DNA of 64,000 bases from Ruegeria atlantica (GCF_013032455.1 NZ_WQCF01000001.1:124001-188000), one strand, 5' to 3'. Numbered from the stretch's first letter, positions 45,286 to 58,822 are shown. Translations and numbers: made by a program. Notes: a model not told the origin generated them from the letters alone.

Positions 45286-45760
45286 AGAACTGGAACGAAC
45301 GACGCGCTTTGCGCTTACCGTATTTCTTACGTTCCACAACGCGGCTGTCGCGGGTCAGGAAGCCAGCAGCTTTCAGCGCGCCACGCAGGTTGGGATCGTA
45401 CAGTTGCAGCGCTTTCGAGATGCCGTGCTTGACCGCACCGGCCTGACCGGTCAGGCCACCGCCTTTGACAGTTGCTACAACGTCGAATTCGCCTTCAACA
45501 CCGGCAACCTGGAACGGCTGGCGCAGGATCAGCTGCAGAACGGGACGAGCAAAGTACTTGTCCTGATCCTTGCCGTTCACGGTGACCTTGCCGGAACCCG
45601 GCTTGATCCAAACGCGGGCAACAGCGTCTTTACGCTTGCCGGTGGCGTAGGAGCGGCCCAGCTCGTCACGTACGGGTTCACGTACGACGACTTCTTCGGC
45701 TACGGTTTCAACGCCTGCGACGGCGCTCAGCTCTTCGAGAGTATTGATCTGATCAGCCAT
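45275..45760 (-). CDS. rpsI: 30S ribosomal protein S9
   Basis: S9 contacts the P-site tRNA through its C-terminal tail. The 161-residue protein has an acidic N-terminal extension, then [39 protein letters not shown] and the end RRSFQFSKR with the functional final Lys-Arg. The C terminus is intact although a mobile element abuts its stop codon. It follows rplM by six bases. Confidence 0.97.
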   Translation of the reverse strand: MADQINTLEELSAVAGVETVAEEVVVREPVRDELGRSYATGKRKDAVARVWIKPGSGKVTVNGKDQDKYFARPVLQLILRQPFQVAGVEGEFDVVATVKGGGLTGQAGAVKHGISKALQLYDPNLRGALKAAGFLTRDSRVVERKKYGKRKARRSFQFSKR

Positions 45761-45766
45761 CGGTCA

Positions 45767-46225
45767 TTAGCTCCGGGTGTTTTTCTTGTTCATGGACTTA
45801 ACGTCCAGAACTTCGGGCGCTTGCGCCTCGTGGGGATGCTCGGCACCAGCGTAAACGCGCAGGTTGGTCATCTGCTGACGCGCCAGACGGTTGCCCGGCA
45901 GCATGCGCTTGACCGCCTGGGTCACGACGCGCTCGGGGTGTGCACCCTCGAGGATCTGCTGCTTGGTGCGCGACTTGATGCCGCCCGGGTGACCAGTGTG
46001 CCAGTAGAAGTTCTCTTCGCGCTTCTTGCCGGTCATCTGGATTTTGTCAGCGTTGATCACGATGACATTGTCGCCCATGTCCATGTTCGGGGTGAACGAC
46101 GCTTTGTGCTTGCCACGCAGGCGCATGGCGACGATCGAGGCAAGACGGCCCAGAACAACGCCCTCGGCGTCGATCAGGATCCATTTCTTGTCGATGTCTG
46201 CAGGTGTTGCAGAAAAGGTTTTCAT
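45767..46225 (-). CDS. rplM: 50S ribosomal protein L13
   Basis: An early-assembly large-subunit protein. The 152 residues include [41 protein letters not shown] and [15 protein letters not shown], all typical of L13. It forms the usual pair with rpsI. Confidence 0.97.
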   Translation of the reverse strand: MKTFSATPADIDKKWILIDAEGVVLGRLASIVAMRLRGKHKASFTPNMDMGDNVIVINADKIQMTGKKREENFYWHTGHPGGIKSRTKQQILEGAHPERVVTQAVKRMLPGNRLARQQMTNLRVYAGAEHPHEAQAPEVLDVKSMNKKNTRS

Positions 46226-46388
46226 GGCAGGATAGTCCTGTTTGATGTGAAAGACCGCCCAACGACAGAGCGGCCCGAATTCGATGGAGCGTATTTAGAG
46301 GGGCGCGATGCGCAGGTCAATAACTCTAAACGCTTTTAAATTGTTGTATTTCAGTTAGTTAAAAAATAGGTATTATTTTACCCCACAC

Positions 46389-47792
46389 TCAAACGCTGAT
46401 TTGCTCGGGCGGATTATCCAAAAGAGAGCGCAACCGCTGCATCGCGTCCTCGAACCGTTCCAGTGAAACATGCCCGTTCATGGCAATGCGCACAGCGTTC
46501 GGCGCACGCCCGTCACGCAAGGCGAACTCATCGGCCGAACGCAATTGTATTCCTTCACGCTCAGCCGCTCTACTAAAGGCCGCAGCGCGCCAACCCGACG
46601 GCAAGTGTAACCAGACGAAAGGAACGTCGGGCGCCCAGTTTAGATCAAAGCCGCCCAAAGCATTGACTGCAACCCGCACGTACTCACCCATTTTGATACG
46701 GACATCTTTCGCGATCTGACGTGTTCTGGGATCGGACAGAAGCAACCGGGTAAGCTCTGCCAGAGGTTGGGCAAGCCCGAAATACCCGTATTCGGCCGAA
46801 CGCCGCAAATCGACGCTTCTTTCTCGTGGTGCGATCGCGAAACCGACACGCAACGCAGGCGTGAGGGTTTTTGAGATGGAGGACACATGCCAGCCTCGTT
46901 CAGGTGCAAGGGCGCGATAGCTGGGCTCGCGCGCGTCGCCCATGCGATAGCAATCGTCCTCGACAATCTGCAAATCAAATCGGCGAGCGACTTCAACGAC
47001 TTCTTTGCGACGTTTAAGTGGGGTGTGCGCTCCGGTGGGATTCTGAACCTCAGGTGAAACGCAGATAGCTTGCGCTTGAGTTTGGCGCAGCACATGCTCC
47101 ATCGCGTCTGGATCGATGCCCCATTTGTCCATTTTGACGCCAACGACGTCGGCGCGCATCAACTCACCTGCTCTGCGAAAGCCCGCATAAGACAGGTCTT
47201 CGACCAAAACCACGGGCTTGGCACCGCTTAATATCGTCTGAAACACCAGACACAGCCCATTCTGACCGCCATGTGTGAGTACAATATCATCATGCGAAAT
47301 CGCACCCAAAGGCAGGTCTGACAACCAATCAACCACGGCCTGTCGCATCGGTTGGTACGCATCTCGGGTCGGATAATTTAGAAAGAGCCCGGGATCGGCC
47401 TGCGACACCTTCTGCAAGCACTCGCGGATCAACGCCACCTGCCCCACATCCGCCAGACGTGGGCTGAAAAGGCTGACATTCGCGTTGTATTTGTCATCGC
47501 GCAGGTGAAGCTGTCTGGCCCAAACATCATCCAGTATTGGGGATTTCGGGGGGGCGACAAATGTACCACGCCCGACCTCGGCTTGTAACAATCCTTCATC
47601 CGTTAGAATCGTGTACGCTCGTGCGACGGTACCCGGAGTAATCTGCAGTCGATACGCCAATTCTCGGACCGGAGGCAGCTTGGTACCGACCTCCAGCATC
47701 TTGTTTTCAATTGCTTTTCGGATCGTATCGGCAACCAGAGTGTATTTAGGGCCCTTAGACTTTGGCAGCGCCTCTGGCCAAATTGTATCCAT
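46389..47792 (-). CDS. MocR-type regulator (GntR domain fused to aminotransferase fold)
   Basis: The 467-residue protein has an N-terminal GntR winged helix (YTLVADTIRKAIENKMLEVG, then TPGTVARAYTILTDEGLL) followed by a class I aminotransferase domain with the PLP lysine region SISKTLTPALRVG and Asp/Tyr cofactor contacts in EDDCYRMGD. MocR proteins use PLP as a sensor in amino acid, polyamine or vitamin B6 control. It is divergent from the DUF1127 gene, with inverted repeats between them, so this gene and that neighbour are its likely targets. Confidence 0.88.
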   Translation of the reverse strand: MDTIWPEALPKSKGPKYTLVADTIRKAIENKMLEVGTKLPPVRELAYRLQITPGTVARAYTILTDEGLLQAEVGRGTFVAPPKSPILDDVWARQLHLRDDKYNANVSLFSPRLADVGQVALIRECLQKVSQADPGLFLNYPTRDAYQPMRQAVVDWLSDLPLGAISHDDIVLTHGGQNGLCLVFQTILSGAKPVVLVEDLSYAGFRRAGELMRADVVGVKMDKWGIDPDAMEHVLRQTQAQAICVSPEVQNPTGAHTPLKRRKEVVEVARRFDLQIVEDDCYRMGDAREPSYRALAPERGWHVSSISKTLTPALRVGFAIAPRERSVDLRRSAEYGYFGLAQPLAELTRLLLSDPRTRQIAKDVRIKMGEYVRVAVNALGGFDLNWAPDVPFVWLHLPSGWRAAAFSRAAEREGIQLRSADEFALRDGRAPNAVRIAMNGHVSLERFEDAMQRLRSLLDNPPEQISV

Positions 47793-47811
47793 TACAATTC
47801 TTCCTTTGCTT

Positions 47812-47868
47812 TTGACACAATTCGGAATGTATCAAGCTTATGTACCGAACATGTTAGCTTTGTGTCAA
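47812..47868. promoter_or_regulatory. Inverted repeat between MocR and DUF1127 genes
   Basis: TTGACACAA at 47812-47820 and TTGTGTCAA at 47860-47868 are exact inverted copies 39 bp apart. MocR dimers bind distant half-sites, so this is a plausible autoregulatory and target operator. The right copy lies 23 bases before the DUF1127 start. Confidence 0.5.
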
Positions 47869-47891
47869 TACAATTTGAAAGGATACCCACT

Positions 47892-48119
47892 ATGACACGC
47901 GCAATGCACACACCCGCCCTTTTGCTGCTGAACGACAGCCCTCGGCTGCCGCTGATCGCTGCGCTGGCCGTGCAGTTTGCGGCAAAAGTCACCAAGTGGG
48001 AACGCCAACGCCGCAGCCGTATCAATTTGTCAAAACTGGATGACAGGCTTCTGAAAGATGTCGGCCTGACACGATATCAGGCACGTCAGGAATTCACCCG
48101 CCCATTTTGGCGGAGCTAA
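47892..48119 (+). CDS. DUF1127 small protein
   Basis: The 75-residue protein has a hydrophobic first half and a DUF1127 (YjiS-like) C terminus: RSRINLSKLDDRLLKDVGLTRYQAR. Arginine-rich DUF1127 proteins in alphaproteobacteria bind RNA and affect small-RNA turnover and stress responses. GAAAGGA precedes the ATG at 47892; the frame extends 10 codons upstream but without a ribosome site. It ends in a strong terminator. Confidence 0.82.
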   Translation: MTRAMHTPALLLLNDSPRLPLIAALAVQFAAKVTKWERQRRSRINLSKLDDRLLKDVGLTRYQARQEFTRPFWRS

Positions 48120-48150
48120 TTTCCCCAGTCCCTAGATGGGACCTCTTCCT

Positions 48151-48176
48151 GGCCGGGCATCGCCCGGCCTTTTTTT
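48151..48176 (+). terminator. Terminator of the DUF1127 gene
   Basis: GGCCGGGC-ATC-GCCCGGCC hairpin followed by seven T (48170-48176). It overlaps the end of the convergent thioesterase gene. Confidence 0.9.
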
Positions 48177-48618
48177 ATCCGAAAGCTGCGGCTGCAGAGC
48201 CTTCCGGTGGAAGGGAATAGGTCATTGTAGCCCGTGCAACGGGCTCGCTTGCCCCCTCGGAAAACATGAGCACATCCCCAACCGCAAGCGTGCGACCAAG
48301 TTTCAGCAAGCGACAACGTGCAATCATGTCCCGTCCGCCAATTGGTTTGCGGAGAAAATCCAGCGAGCTGTTCGTGGTTACAGCCAAGGACTGGCGACCT
48401 TTGCGCGCCAGGACCATTGCGTAGACACTTACATCCGCCAATCCAAAAATGGACGGGCCGGACACAGTTCCTCCGGGGCGCAGATGCCTGTCTTCAACGA
48501 CCAATCGCATTACGATCGTTTCGTCAGTCAACTCTTCAACGACAAAGTCCTGATGAACCTGCGGAAAGATCTGTTTCATGTATTCCATCAGCTCTTCCCG
48601 GTTCATTGCCAATGACAT
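48175..48618 (-). CDS. PaaI-family (hotdog) thioesterase
   Basis: The 147-residue protein has the single hotdog fold of PaaI/YdiI thioesterases: RHLRPGGTVSGPSIFGLAD, where the Gly-Gly-x-hydrophobic turn and the Asp region contribute to the active site, then SLDFLRKP and ATMTYSLP. It would hydrolyse an acyl-CoA; the substrate is unknown. It is divergent from the enoyl-CoA hydratase, a plausible pathway partner. Confidence 0.82.
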   Translation of the reverse strand: MSLAMNREELMEYMKQIFPQVHQDFVVEELTDETIVMRLVVEDRHLRPGGTVSGPSIFGLADVSVYAMVLARKGRQSLAVTTNSSLDFLRKPIGGRDMIARCRLLKLGRTLAVGDVLMFSEGASEPVARATMTYSLPPEGSAAAAFG

Positions 48619-48676
48619 GCTTTCCCTCCTTGGTTCACCGTCCTAGAGTTGGCCTGACATCGGAACGGAGAGCAAG

Positions 48677-49462
48677 ATGGCAATTCTGGAACGTAACGAC
48701 ACGGGCGCGGTAGCCACACTAAAAATGAATGCGCCTGATCGCCTGAATGCGCTGAGCGATGAAATGTTGAGTGCCCTTCAAACCGAGTTCGATATCTTGC
48801 GGAGTGACAGCTCTATCAGGGCAGTAATCCTGCGGGGTGAAGGCAACGCGTTTTGTGCCGGCCATGACCTGAAGCAAATGACGGCGGGTCGACAGGCCGA
48901 GGACGGCGGAAAGGCCTATTTCCAGGATCTGTTCGCGAGATGTACGCAAGTGATGCTGTCTATCAGGTCCCTACCCCAACCCGTCATCGCACAGGTACAT
49001 GGCATTGCGACAGCGGCAGGATGCCAACTTGTCGCAACCTGTGATCTGGCTGTTGCAGCGGAAGGCACCCGTTTCGGCGTGAACGGAGTAAATATCGGCC
49101 TGTTCTGCTCAACCCCTATGGTTGCTCTGACCCGGAACATTCCTAGAAAGCACGCGTTCGAGATGCTGACAACAGGGGATTTCATCTCGGCTGAAAATGC
49201 CGCGGAACTCGGGCTGGTCAATCGCGTGGTGCCGGAAATGTTGTTGGAACATGAGACTACAGCGCTTGCAGAGCAAGTTGCAGCCAAGCTGGGGTCGGCC
49301 GTCAAAATCGGAAAGCAGGCATTTTATGAACAACTAGAAATGCCGATTGAGCAGGCCTACGACTATACCGGCGCGGTGATGGCGCAGAACATGCTGCATC
49401 GGGATACGGAAGAAGGAATATCCGCGTTTATCGAAAAGCGACCGCCAAACTGGCGTCAATAA
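48677..49462 (+). CDS. Enoyl-CoA hydratase/isomerase family protein
   Basis: The 261-residue crotonase-fold protein has the oxyanion-hole segments GNAFCAGHDLKQM and HGIATAAGCQLVATCDLAVA. The second catalytic region reads GVNIGLFCSTPMVAL, where the classical catalytic glutamate is not obvious, so the reaction may be other than simple hydration. GGAGAG lies before the ATG. Neighbouring thioesterase suggests acyl-CoA metabolism. Confidence 0.85.
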   Translation: MAILERNDTGAVATLKMNAPDRLNALSDEMLSALQTEFDILRSDSSIRAVILRGEGNAFCAGHDLKQMTAGRQAEDGGKAYFQDLFARCTQVMLSIRSLPQPVIAQVHGIATAAGCQLVATCDLAVAAEGTRFGVNGVNIGLFCSTPMVALTRNIPRKHAFEMLTTGDFISAENAAELGLVNRVVPEMLLEHETTALAEQVAAKLGSAVKIGKQAFYEQLEMPIEQAYDYTGAVMAQNMLHRDTEEGISAFIEKRPPNWRQ

Positions 49463-49541
49463 GTCAATTATTGTAAACAGTTCTCGGGATTGTTCTCAAT
49501 TTAGCGCTTTTCAAAACGGCAACACTGTGGCAAAGCTGGGA

Positions 49542-49645
49542 CAGAGCTAAGGCTCTGCAGACACTTTTGGGTCGCCGTAGGCGGAAGGTCCCTCCTGCTG
49601 GTTTCTCTCACCGGCATCGACGTTCCCGCAGCGGCGACCCCAAAA
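49542..49645. ncRNA. Long hairpin element upstream of trmFO
   Basis: A small stem CAGAGC-TAAG-GCTCTG (49542-49557) is followed by a long rod: TTTTGGGTCGCCG (49565-49577) pairs with CGGCGACCCCAAAA (49632-49645) with one bulge, continuing inward through GCGGAA/TTCCCGC to a terminal GCTGGT/ACCGGC stem. No protein fits this 250-bp gap. It does not carry the SRP RNA core motif. It may be a trmFO leader, a small RNA of either strand, or a palindromic repeat unit. Confidence 0.45.
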
Positions 49646-49712
49646 TTCCCTGATTTCATAATCCTTACGCACTATGTTGCGTTGTGCGATGCCGTGTCCT
49701 ATGTGGCAGCGC

Positions 49713-51053
49713 ATGACACAGAAATTGCATATCGTGGGCGGCGGCATGGCCGGGTCCGAGGCTGCCTGGCAGGCGGCGGAAATGGGCGTGGATGTAGTCA
49801 TCCATGAAATGCGGCCCAAGGTTGGTACCTTTGCGCACCAGACAGGCAATTTGGCCGAGATGGTGTGTTCGAATTCGTTCCGCTCCGATGACGACGAACA
49901 GAACGCTGTTGGCTTGTTGCATTGGGAAATGCGCGCGGCGGACGGCTTGATCATGACCACTGCTGATGCCTATCGCCTGCCTGCCGGTGGTGCGCTGGCG
50001 GTTGATCGTGATCCGTTCGCCGAAGCCGTCACTGCCAAACTTCGCAACCATCCCCGAGTCGAAATTACCGGAGAAGAGATCACCACCCTGCCCGACGATG
50101 GGCATTGGATCGTTGCCACTGGCCCTCTGACGTCATCAGCACTTGGTGAATCTATTCGTGCGGAAACCGGTGCAGAATCTCTGGCCTTTTTCGATGCCAT
50201 TGCCCCAATCGTTTATGCCGATAGCATCGACATGAGCAAAGCCTGGATGCAATCACGCTATGACAAGGGTGAGACCGAGGAAGAGCGTACCGCCTATCTG
50301 AACTGCCCCATGGATCGCGACCAATACGAGGCGTTCATCGACGCCCTGCTGGCCGCCGACAAGACCGAGTTCCACGAGGGCGAAACTGCGGGTTATTTCG
50401 ACGGTTGTCTACCAATCGAGGTAATGTCGGAACGTGGGCGAGAAACCCTACGCCACGGCCCAATGAAACCCGTCGGCCTGACCAACCCTCACCAGCCGGA
50501 CGTCAAACCTCATGCCGTAGTGCAATTGCGCCGGGACAATGCGCTTGGCACGCTGTTCAACATCGTGGGCTTTCAAACCAAGATGAAATATGGCGCCCAA
50601 ACCGATGTGTTTCGAATGATCCCCGGCCTTGAGAATGCCAGCTTTGCTCGGCTGGGCGGCATCCACCGCAATACGTTCATCAACTCGCCTACATTGCTGG
50701 ACGCACAGATGCGTTTGAAGTCCAAGCCGAATATCCGTTTTGCCGGTCAAATCACCGGCGTTGAAGGTTATGTCGAAAGCGCAGCCATGGGTTTGTTGGC
50801 CGGTCGTTTGGCCGCAGCTGAGATTCTTGGGCGCGAATTGCCCGAAGTACCGCAGGACAGTGCCATGGGGGCTCTGATCCACCACATTACTGGTGGTGCC
50901 GAGGCTAAAACTTTTCAACCCATGAACGTAAATTTCGGACTGTTCCGCCCCGTTGACGGACTGAAAGGTGGTCGTCGTGGCCGTAAAGATCGCTACAAGG
51001 CCTACACGGATCGGGCCAAGGCCGAATGGAAGAAGTGGTTGGAGCACAGTTGA
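49713..51053 (+). CDS. trmFO: tRNA (uracil-5-)-methyltransferase TrmFO
   Basis: TrmFO makes m5U54 in the T loop of tRNA using methylene-tetrahydrofolate and FAD. The 446-residue protein has the FAD motif [17 protein letters not shown], then [15 protein letters not shown] with [11 protein letters not shown] (conserved Cys), [14 protein letters not shown] and a late [11 protein letters not shown]. The frame opens further upstream, but the Met at 49713 matches family starts. Confidence 0.93.
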   Translation: MTQKLHIVGGGMAGSEAAWQAAEMGVDVVIHEMRPKVGTFAHQTGNLAEMVCSNSFRSDDDEQNAVGLLHWEMRAADGLIMTTADAYRLPAGGALAVDRDPFAEAVTAKLRNHPRVEITGEEITTLPDDGHWIVATGPLTSSALGESIRAETGAESLAFFDAIAPIVYADSIDMSKAWMQSRYDKGETEEERTAYLNCPMDRDQYEAFIDALLAADKTEFHEGETAGYFDGCLPIEVMSERGRETLRHGPMKPVGLTNPHQPDVKPHAVVQLRRDNALGTLFNIVGFQTKMKYGAQTDVFRMIPGLENASFARLGGIHRNTFINSPTLLDAQMRLKSKPNIRFAGQITGVEGYVESAAMGLLAGRLAAAEILGRELPEVPQDSAMGALIHHITGGAEAKTFQPMNVNFGLFRPVDGLKGGRRGRKDRYKAYTDRAKAEWKKWLEHS

Positions 51054-51090
51054 CTGGACGCTTTAGGGTGAGGCGGCTTACCATTGGTGT

Positions 51091-51705
51091 ATGAGCGACA
51101 AGTTTTTCAAAGACACCTACGCATTGGACACACCACAAGCGACTCATGCGCATTATCAGAAATGGGCCTCGTCATATGATGCCGAGGTTGGCGCGCATGG
51201 CTATGCTACCCCCGGACGGGTAGCAGAAGCGTTGTGGTCGAAGCTCCCAGAGCCGCAAACTCCGATCCTGGACTATGGTTGCGGCACTGGTTTGTCCGGA
51301 GTGGCGCTGCGTGCCGCTGGATTTGAGGTAATTGACGGCATTGATCCGACCCCGAAAATGCTGGAAGGAGCCGAGGCCAAGGAAGTTTATCGCAAACTCT
51401 CTACCTTTGAAATCACCGATCCGAACCCTTTGGAGAAAGGGGCTTACAAAGCAATTACGGCAATTGGCGTCATTGGTACCGGCGCTGCTCCGCCCGAGGT
51501 ATTCGACATGCTGATGCATGCGCTACCCAAGGGTGGGCTACTCGGTTTTTCATTCAACGATCATACGCTTGCCGATGCTTCCTATACCTCGCGGCTGAAT
51601 GATTGGCTGGACATGGGGGCGGCGCGGTTGCTATTTCGGGAATACGGCCCACACCTGCCCGGTATGGACCTTAAGTCTGACGTATATATTGTTGAAAAAG
51701 CGTGA
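51091..51705 (+). CDS. Class I SAM-dependent methyltransferase
   Basis: The 204-residue protein has the SAM motif ILDYGCGTGLSGVALRAAG, motif II IDPTPKML and a late LGFSFNDHTL, with the MxxPGRVAEAL-type N terminus of small-molecule methyltransferases. The target is unknown. Its TGA overlaps the GTG start of gluQRS, so they are coupled. Confidence 0.82.
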   Translation: MSDKFFKDTYALDTPQATHAHYQKWASSYDAEVGAHGYATPGRVAEALWSKLPEPQTPILDYGCGTGLSGVALRAAGFEVIDGIDPTPKMLEGAEAKEVYRKLSTFEITDPNPLEKGAYKAITAIGVIGTGAAPPEVFDMLMHALPKGGLLGFSFNDHTLADASYTSRLNDWLDMGAARLLFREYGPHLPGMDLKSDVYIVEKA

Positions 51706-52586
51706 ATTTTAGAACTCGATTCGCTCCATCTCCTACCGGTCCGCTGCATCTGGGGCATGCTTTCTCAGCAATGCTGGCCCATGATCTTGCCGCGTCCAAC
51801 GGGGGCAAGTTTCTACTGCGGATCGAAGATATCGACCGGTCACGATCACGTGCCCATTGGGAAGATCAGATCTACGACGACCTACATTGGCTGGGTCTTC
51901 AATGGCCCGAACCTGTTTTGCGGCAATCAGATCGCTTGGCCGCTTACGATAAGGTACTGGATGATCTGTGGGCACGCGGTCTGCTATACCCCTGCACCTG
52001 CAACCGCAAGGATATCGCCGCTGCCGCCAGCGCGCCGCAGGAAGGGGCTCCTTTGCATGGCCCCGATGGCATCATCTATCCCGGAACCTGTCGCAATCGA
52101 CACGACCGCACGATTGAACGCCCAAAGGGGGTTCCCCTGCGTCTGGATATGACTGCCGCTGGCCGCGCGCTTCTTGAAACTGACCAATCCAATGCAACAG
52201 TCGGTACATTTCAAGAGGCAGGCGCAGGACCAGACGGCGAAACTGGCACCATAGAGTTCACCCTGGACGAAATAATCAACACTATCGGGGATGTCGTATT
52301 ATCCCGGCGCGACATGGGTACATCTTATCATTTGTCGGTGGTTCTGGATGACGCAGCGCAAGACATCACCCATGTCGTACGCGGCCAGGACTTGTTCGAG
52401 GCGACCCGAATACATGTTGTTCTGCAGGCCCTATTAGACCTGCCTACGCCGCAGTACATACATCATCGCCTGATCCGAGACGACGCGGGCAAGCGATTGG
52501 CCAAACGCGACGACGCTCAGGCAATTTCGAAATACCGTGCCGAAGGTGCAACGCCAGAGGATATCCGGGCGATCGTCGGCCTGTAA
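51702..52586 (+). CDS. gluQ: Glutamyl-Q tRNA(Asp) synthetase
   Basis: GluQRS attaches glutamate to queuosine at position 34 of tRNA-Asp. The 294-residue protein is a GluRS catalytic core without the anticodon-binding domain: RFAPSPTGPLHLGHAFSAML (HIGH motif HLGH), zinc region CTCNRKDI with a later Cys pair in PGTCR, and a KMSKS counterpart in KRLAKRDDAQAI. It starts with GTG at 51702, overlapping the methyltransferase stop. Confidence 0.92.
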   Translation: MNFRTRFAPSPTGPLHLGHAFSAMLAHDLAASNGGKFLLRIEDIDRSRSRAHWEDQIYDDLHWLGLQWPEPVLRQSDRLAAYDKVLDDLWARGLLYPCTCNRKDIAAAASAPQEGAPLHGPDGIIYPGTCRNRHDRTIERPKGVPLRLDMTAAGRALLETDQSNATVGTFQEAGAGPDGETGTIEFTLDEIINTIGDVVLSRRDMGTSYHLSVVLDDAAQDITHVVRGQDLFEATRIHVVLQALLDLPTPQYIHHRLIRDDAGKRLAKRDDAQAISKYRAEGATPEDIRAIVGL

Positions 52587-52590
52587 TTCC

Positions 52591-52962
52591 TCAATCCATC
52601 GGGGACATTAGTTCAACTTCATTGCCTTCGCGAACGGCTGTGTAGAAACAGGTGCGGCGGTTCGTGTGACAGGCTGCACCGGTTTGACGCACCAAAACCA
52701 GCAGGCAATCACGATCGCAGTCGAAACGAAAATCAACCAACTCCTGCACATGTCCGGATGTCTCACCTTTGATCCAGAAAGACTGACGGGATCGCGACCA
52801 ATAGGTAACGCGACCGGATTCCAGCGTTTTTTCAATGGCCTGAACGTTCATCCACGCCATCATCAACACCTCACCCGAACTTTCATCCTGGGCGATGGCG
52901 GGTATCAGGCCGGCGTCATTAAACTTCAATGATGACGGGTCAAACGAGGCAGTAGTGGACAT
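52591..52962 (-). CDS. hisI: Phosphoribosyl-AMP cyclohydrolase
   Basis: HisI opens the purine ring of phosphoribosyl-AMP in histidine synthesis. The 123-residue protein has MMAWMNVQAIEKTLE, YWSRSRQSFWIKGETSGH, the metal motif DCDRDCLL and the zinc cysteines in GAACHTNRRTCFY. An in-frame ATG at 52980 would add six residues; 52962 matches the family start. It converges on gluQ with four bases between. Confidence 0.94.
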   Translation of the reverse strand: MSTTASFDPSSLKFNDAGLIPAIAQDESSGEVLMMAWMNVQAIEKTLESGRVTYWSRSRQSFWIKGETSGHVQELVDFRFDCDRDCLLVLVRQTGAACHTNRRTCFYTAVREGNEVELMSPMD

Positions 52963-53028
52963 AAGAAAAACCTTTTGCATCCCGGTGGATGCTCACTATG
53001 TATGGGGAACAGACAACGAGGGAAAGCC

Positions 53029-53481
53029 ATGTCCGGCGAGAACGACCTGATAAAGCTCTATTCCGGCCGCATTCTGGCGCTGGCCGCGGATATTCCGCAT
53101 CTGGACCGTCTTGAGAACCCTGATGCCACGGCGAAAAAGCGCTCGCCTTTGTGTGGGTCCACGGTAACTGTGGATGTGAAGATGCAGGACGGCAAGGTTT
53201 CCGAATTTGGCCAGGACGTCAAAGCCTGTGCGCTGGGTCAGGCATCCGCTTCGGTTGTCGGCAGCGCTATCATTGGTGCCACACGGGCACAGATTGAAAC
53301 CGCGCGTGATCAGTTGTCTGTAATGCTAAAGAAAGGCGGTCCTGCGCCAGATGCGCCGTTTGACGGGCTTGAAGTACTGATCCCCGCTCGGGACTACAAG
53401 AATCGCCACGCATCGATCATGCTGGTGCTTGAGGCGTCCGCCGAAGCGATGGAACAGGCGGAACAGGCGAACTGCGCGTAA
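53029..53481 (+). CDS. Iron-sulfur cluster scaffold-like protein (IscU/NifU N-terminal family)
   Basis: The 150-residue protein has the three scaffold cysteines of the NifU/SufU type: Cys in SPLCGSTVTVDV, Cys in VKACALGQASASVV and a third near the C terminus (EQANCA), although spacing is unlike IscU. It would hold or pass Fe-S clusters; in Rhodobacterales similar proteins sit beside hisI. GAGGGA before the ATG at 53029 sets the start. Confidence 0.75.
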   Translation: MSGENDLIKLYSGRILALAADIPHLDRLENPDATAKKRSPLCGSTVTVDVKMQDGKVSEFGQDVKACALGQASASVVGSAIIGATRAQIETARDQLSVMLKKGGPAPDAPFDGLEVLIPARDYKNRHASIMLVLEASAEAMEQAEQANCA

Positions 53482-53538
53482 TATTGGAATTTTCAGGCGA
53501 TCCGGTTTAATCACACTGCAGGATGTCGGGGGATTGGA

Positions 53539-54177
53539 TTGGAAAAACTGCTGGAACATTTTGTTACTCTCTGGGTCGTCATTGACCCAATTGGTACTAT
53601 TCCGGTTTTCATCGCCGTAACCGCGACCCTTTCAGCAACGGCACGTCGTAAAACTGCTCTTCTCGCTGCACTCGTTAGCGCCGGAGTGTTGTTGTTCTTC
53701 CTGGTGTTCGGTCAATTATTGATCGAAGCACTGGATATCGGCTTGAATTCATTTCAGGTTGCAGGCGGCATCATCCTGTTTCTTTTTGCCCTGACAATGA
53801 TCTTCGGCGAAAGCAAACAGGTCGTCGAACAGCATGAGGCGGAAGAAGAGTTGGAACGACCTGCCAACCGGCCCAATCCGGCGATATTCCCGCTGGCTGT
53901 TCCGTCTTTGGCGTCGCCGGGTGCGATGCTGGCCATTGTCATACTGACCGACAACAACCGCTACAGTGCTGCAGACCAAGGCATCACGGCCTTGGTTATG
54001 CTGTCAGTCATTCTGATCTCATTTGTCCTGATGCTGCTTGCAGACCCGATTATCCGGCTGATCCGATACTCAGGTGCAGCCATTATCAGCCGCGTGATGG
54101 GCATGATCCTTGCATCTGTGGCGGTTAATTCAGTGCTGTCTGCGATTCTGGAAATCATCAAAACTGGTGAGCTTTAA
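53539..54177 (+). CDS. MarC-family integral membrane protein
   Basis: The 212-residue protein has six membrane helices and the family features VVIDPIGTIPVFIA near the N terminus and PLAVPSLASPGAMLAIV in the middle. MarC/UPF0056 proteins are conserved but of uncertain role; early links to antibiotic resistance were withdrawn. The start is TTG at 53539, supported by GGGGGA upstream. Confidence 0.85.
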   Translation: MEKLLEHFVTLWVVIDPIGTIPVFIAVTATLSATARRKTALLAALVSAGVLLFFLVFGQLLIEALDIGLNSFQVAGGIILFLFALTMIFGESKQVVEQHEAEEELERPANRPNPAIFPLAVPSLASPGAMLAIVILTDNNRYSAADQGITALVMLSVILISFVLMLLADPIIRLIRYSGAAIISRVMGMILASVAVNSVLSAILEIIKTGEL

Positions 54178-54362
54178 GAAAAAACCGCCGCACCTTCCGG
54201 GCGGAAAGGGCGGCGGTAGGTTATGCGTGTCTCGCGTGGGGTCCGGATAGCCGCACGGGGCCGAGGCAGGCCCCTCAAGGGAATTGGGACAGGCAGGTCA
54301 CCCTTGACTGAAATGGGGATGACAGTGCGGTATCATCGGCACGAGATCGCAGGCAGAAAGGC

Positions 54363-54485
54363 TTAGAACGTTCCGGGCAGGTGAAGGGCCACCATAAGCA
54401 TGACCACCAAAGACACGGCCCCTGCAGCATCCTGCAAAATCGTTGCGTGCGAACGGTTCAGGGCGGTCTTGATCTGGGTCAGCAT
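54363..54485 (-). CDS. Small membrane protein (40 residues)
   Basis: A 40-residue protein beginning MLTQIKTALNRSHATILQD with one membrane helix (about 22 to 36) and the end HLPGTF. An excellent ribosome site GGAGGTGAG lies six bases before the ATG, so translation is likely. I recall similar 40-residue proteins in other Rhodobacterales genomes, always unnamed. It is divergent in position from marC, lying downstream of its end, and is preceded by a palindrome and repeats at 54538-54590. Confidence 0.7.
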   Translation of the reverse strand: MLTQIKTALNRSHATILQDAAGAVSLVVMLMVALHLPGTF

Positions 54486-54537
54486 GGTCTCACCTCCGGT
54501 CGAAATTTAATCCTTTGTTGACCTTTTGTTCTCATAT

Positions 54538-54554
54538 TTTACCGAGTCGGTAAA
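54538..54554. promoter_or_regulatory. 17-bp palindrome before the 40-residue gene
   Basis: TTTACCGA-G-TCGGTAAA is perfectly symmetric and lies 53 bases before the small gene start, where a promoter would be. It has the form of a TetR-type operator. Confidence 0.55.
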
Positions 54555-54590
54555 GAACTTTTTAGGAACATTAGTGAACTTATCGGAACA
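54555..54590. repeat. Tandem 15-16-bp repeat next to the palindrome
   Basis: GAACTTTTTAGGAACA (54555-54570) and GAACTTATCGGAACA (54576-54590) are imperfect direct repeats starting 21 bp apart, immediately beside the palindrome at 54538. Confidence 0.5.
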
Positions 54591-54596
54591 AGCAGG

Positions 54597-58822
<4,226 letters not shown>

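Noticed and set aside
49565..49645. Signal-recognition-particle RNA
   Set aside because: The conserved GGAAGGAAGCAG-type core is missing; only a chance CGGAAGG occurs.
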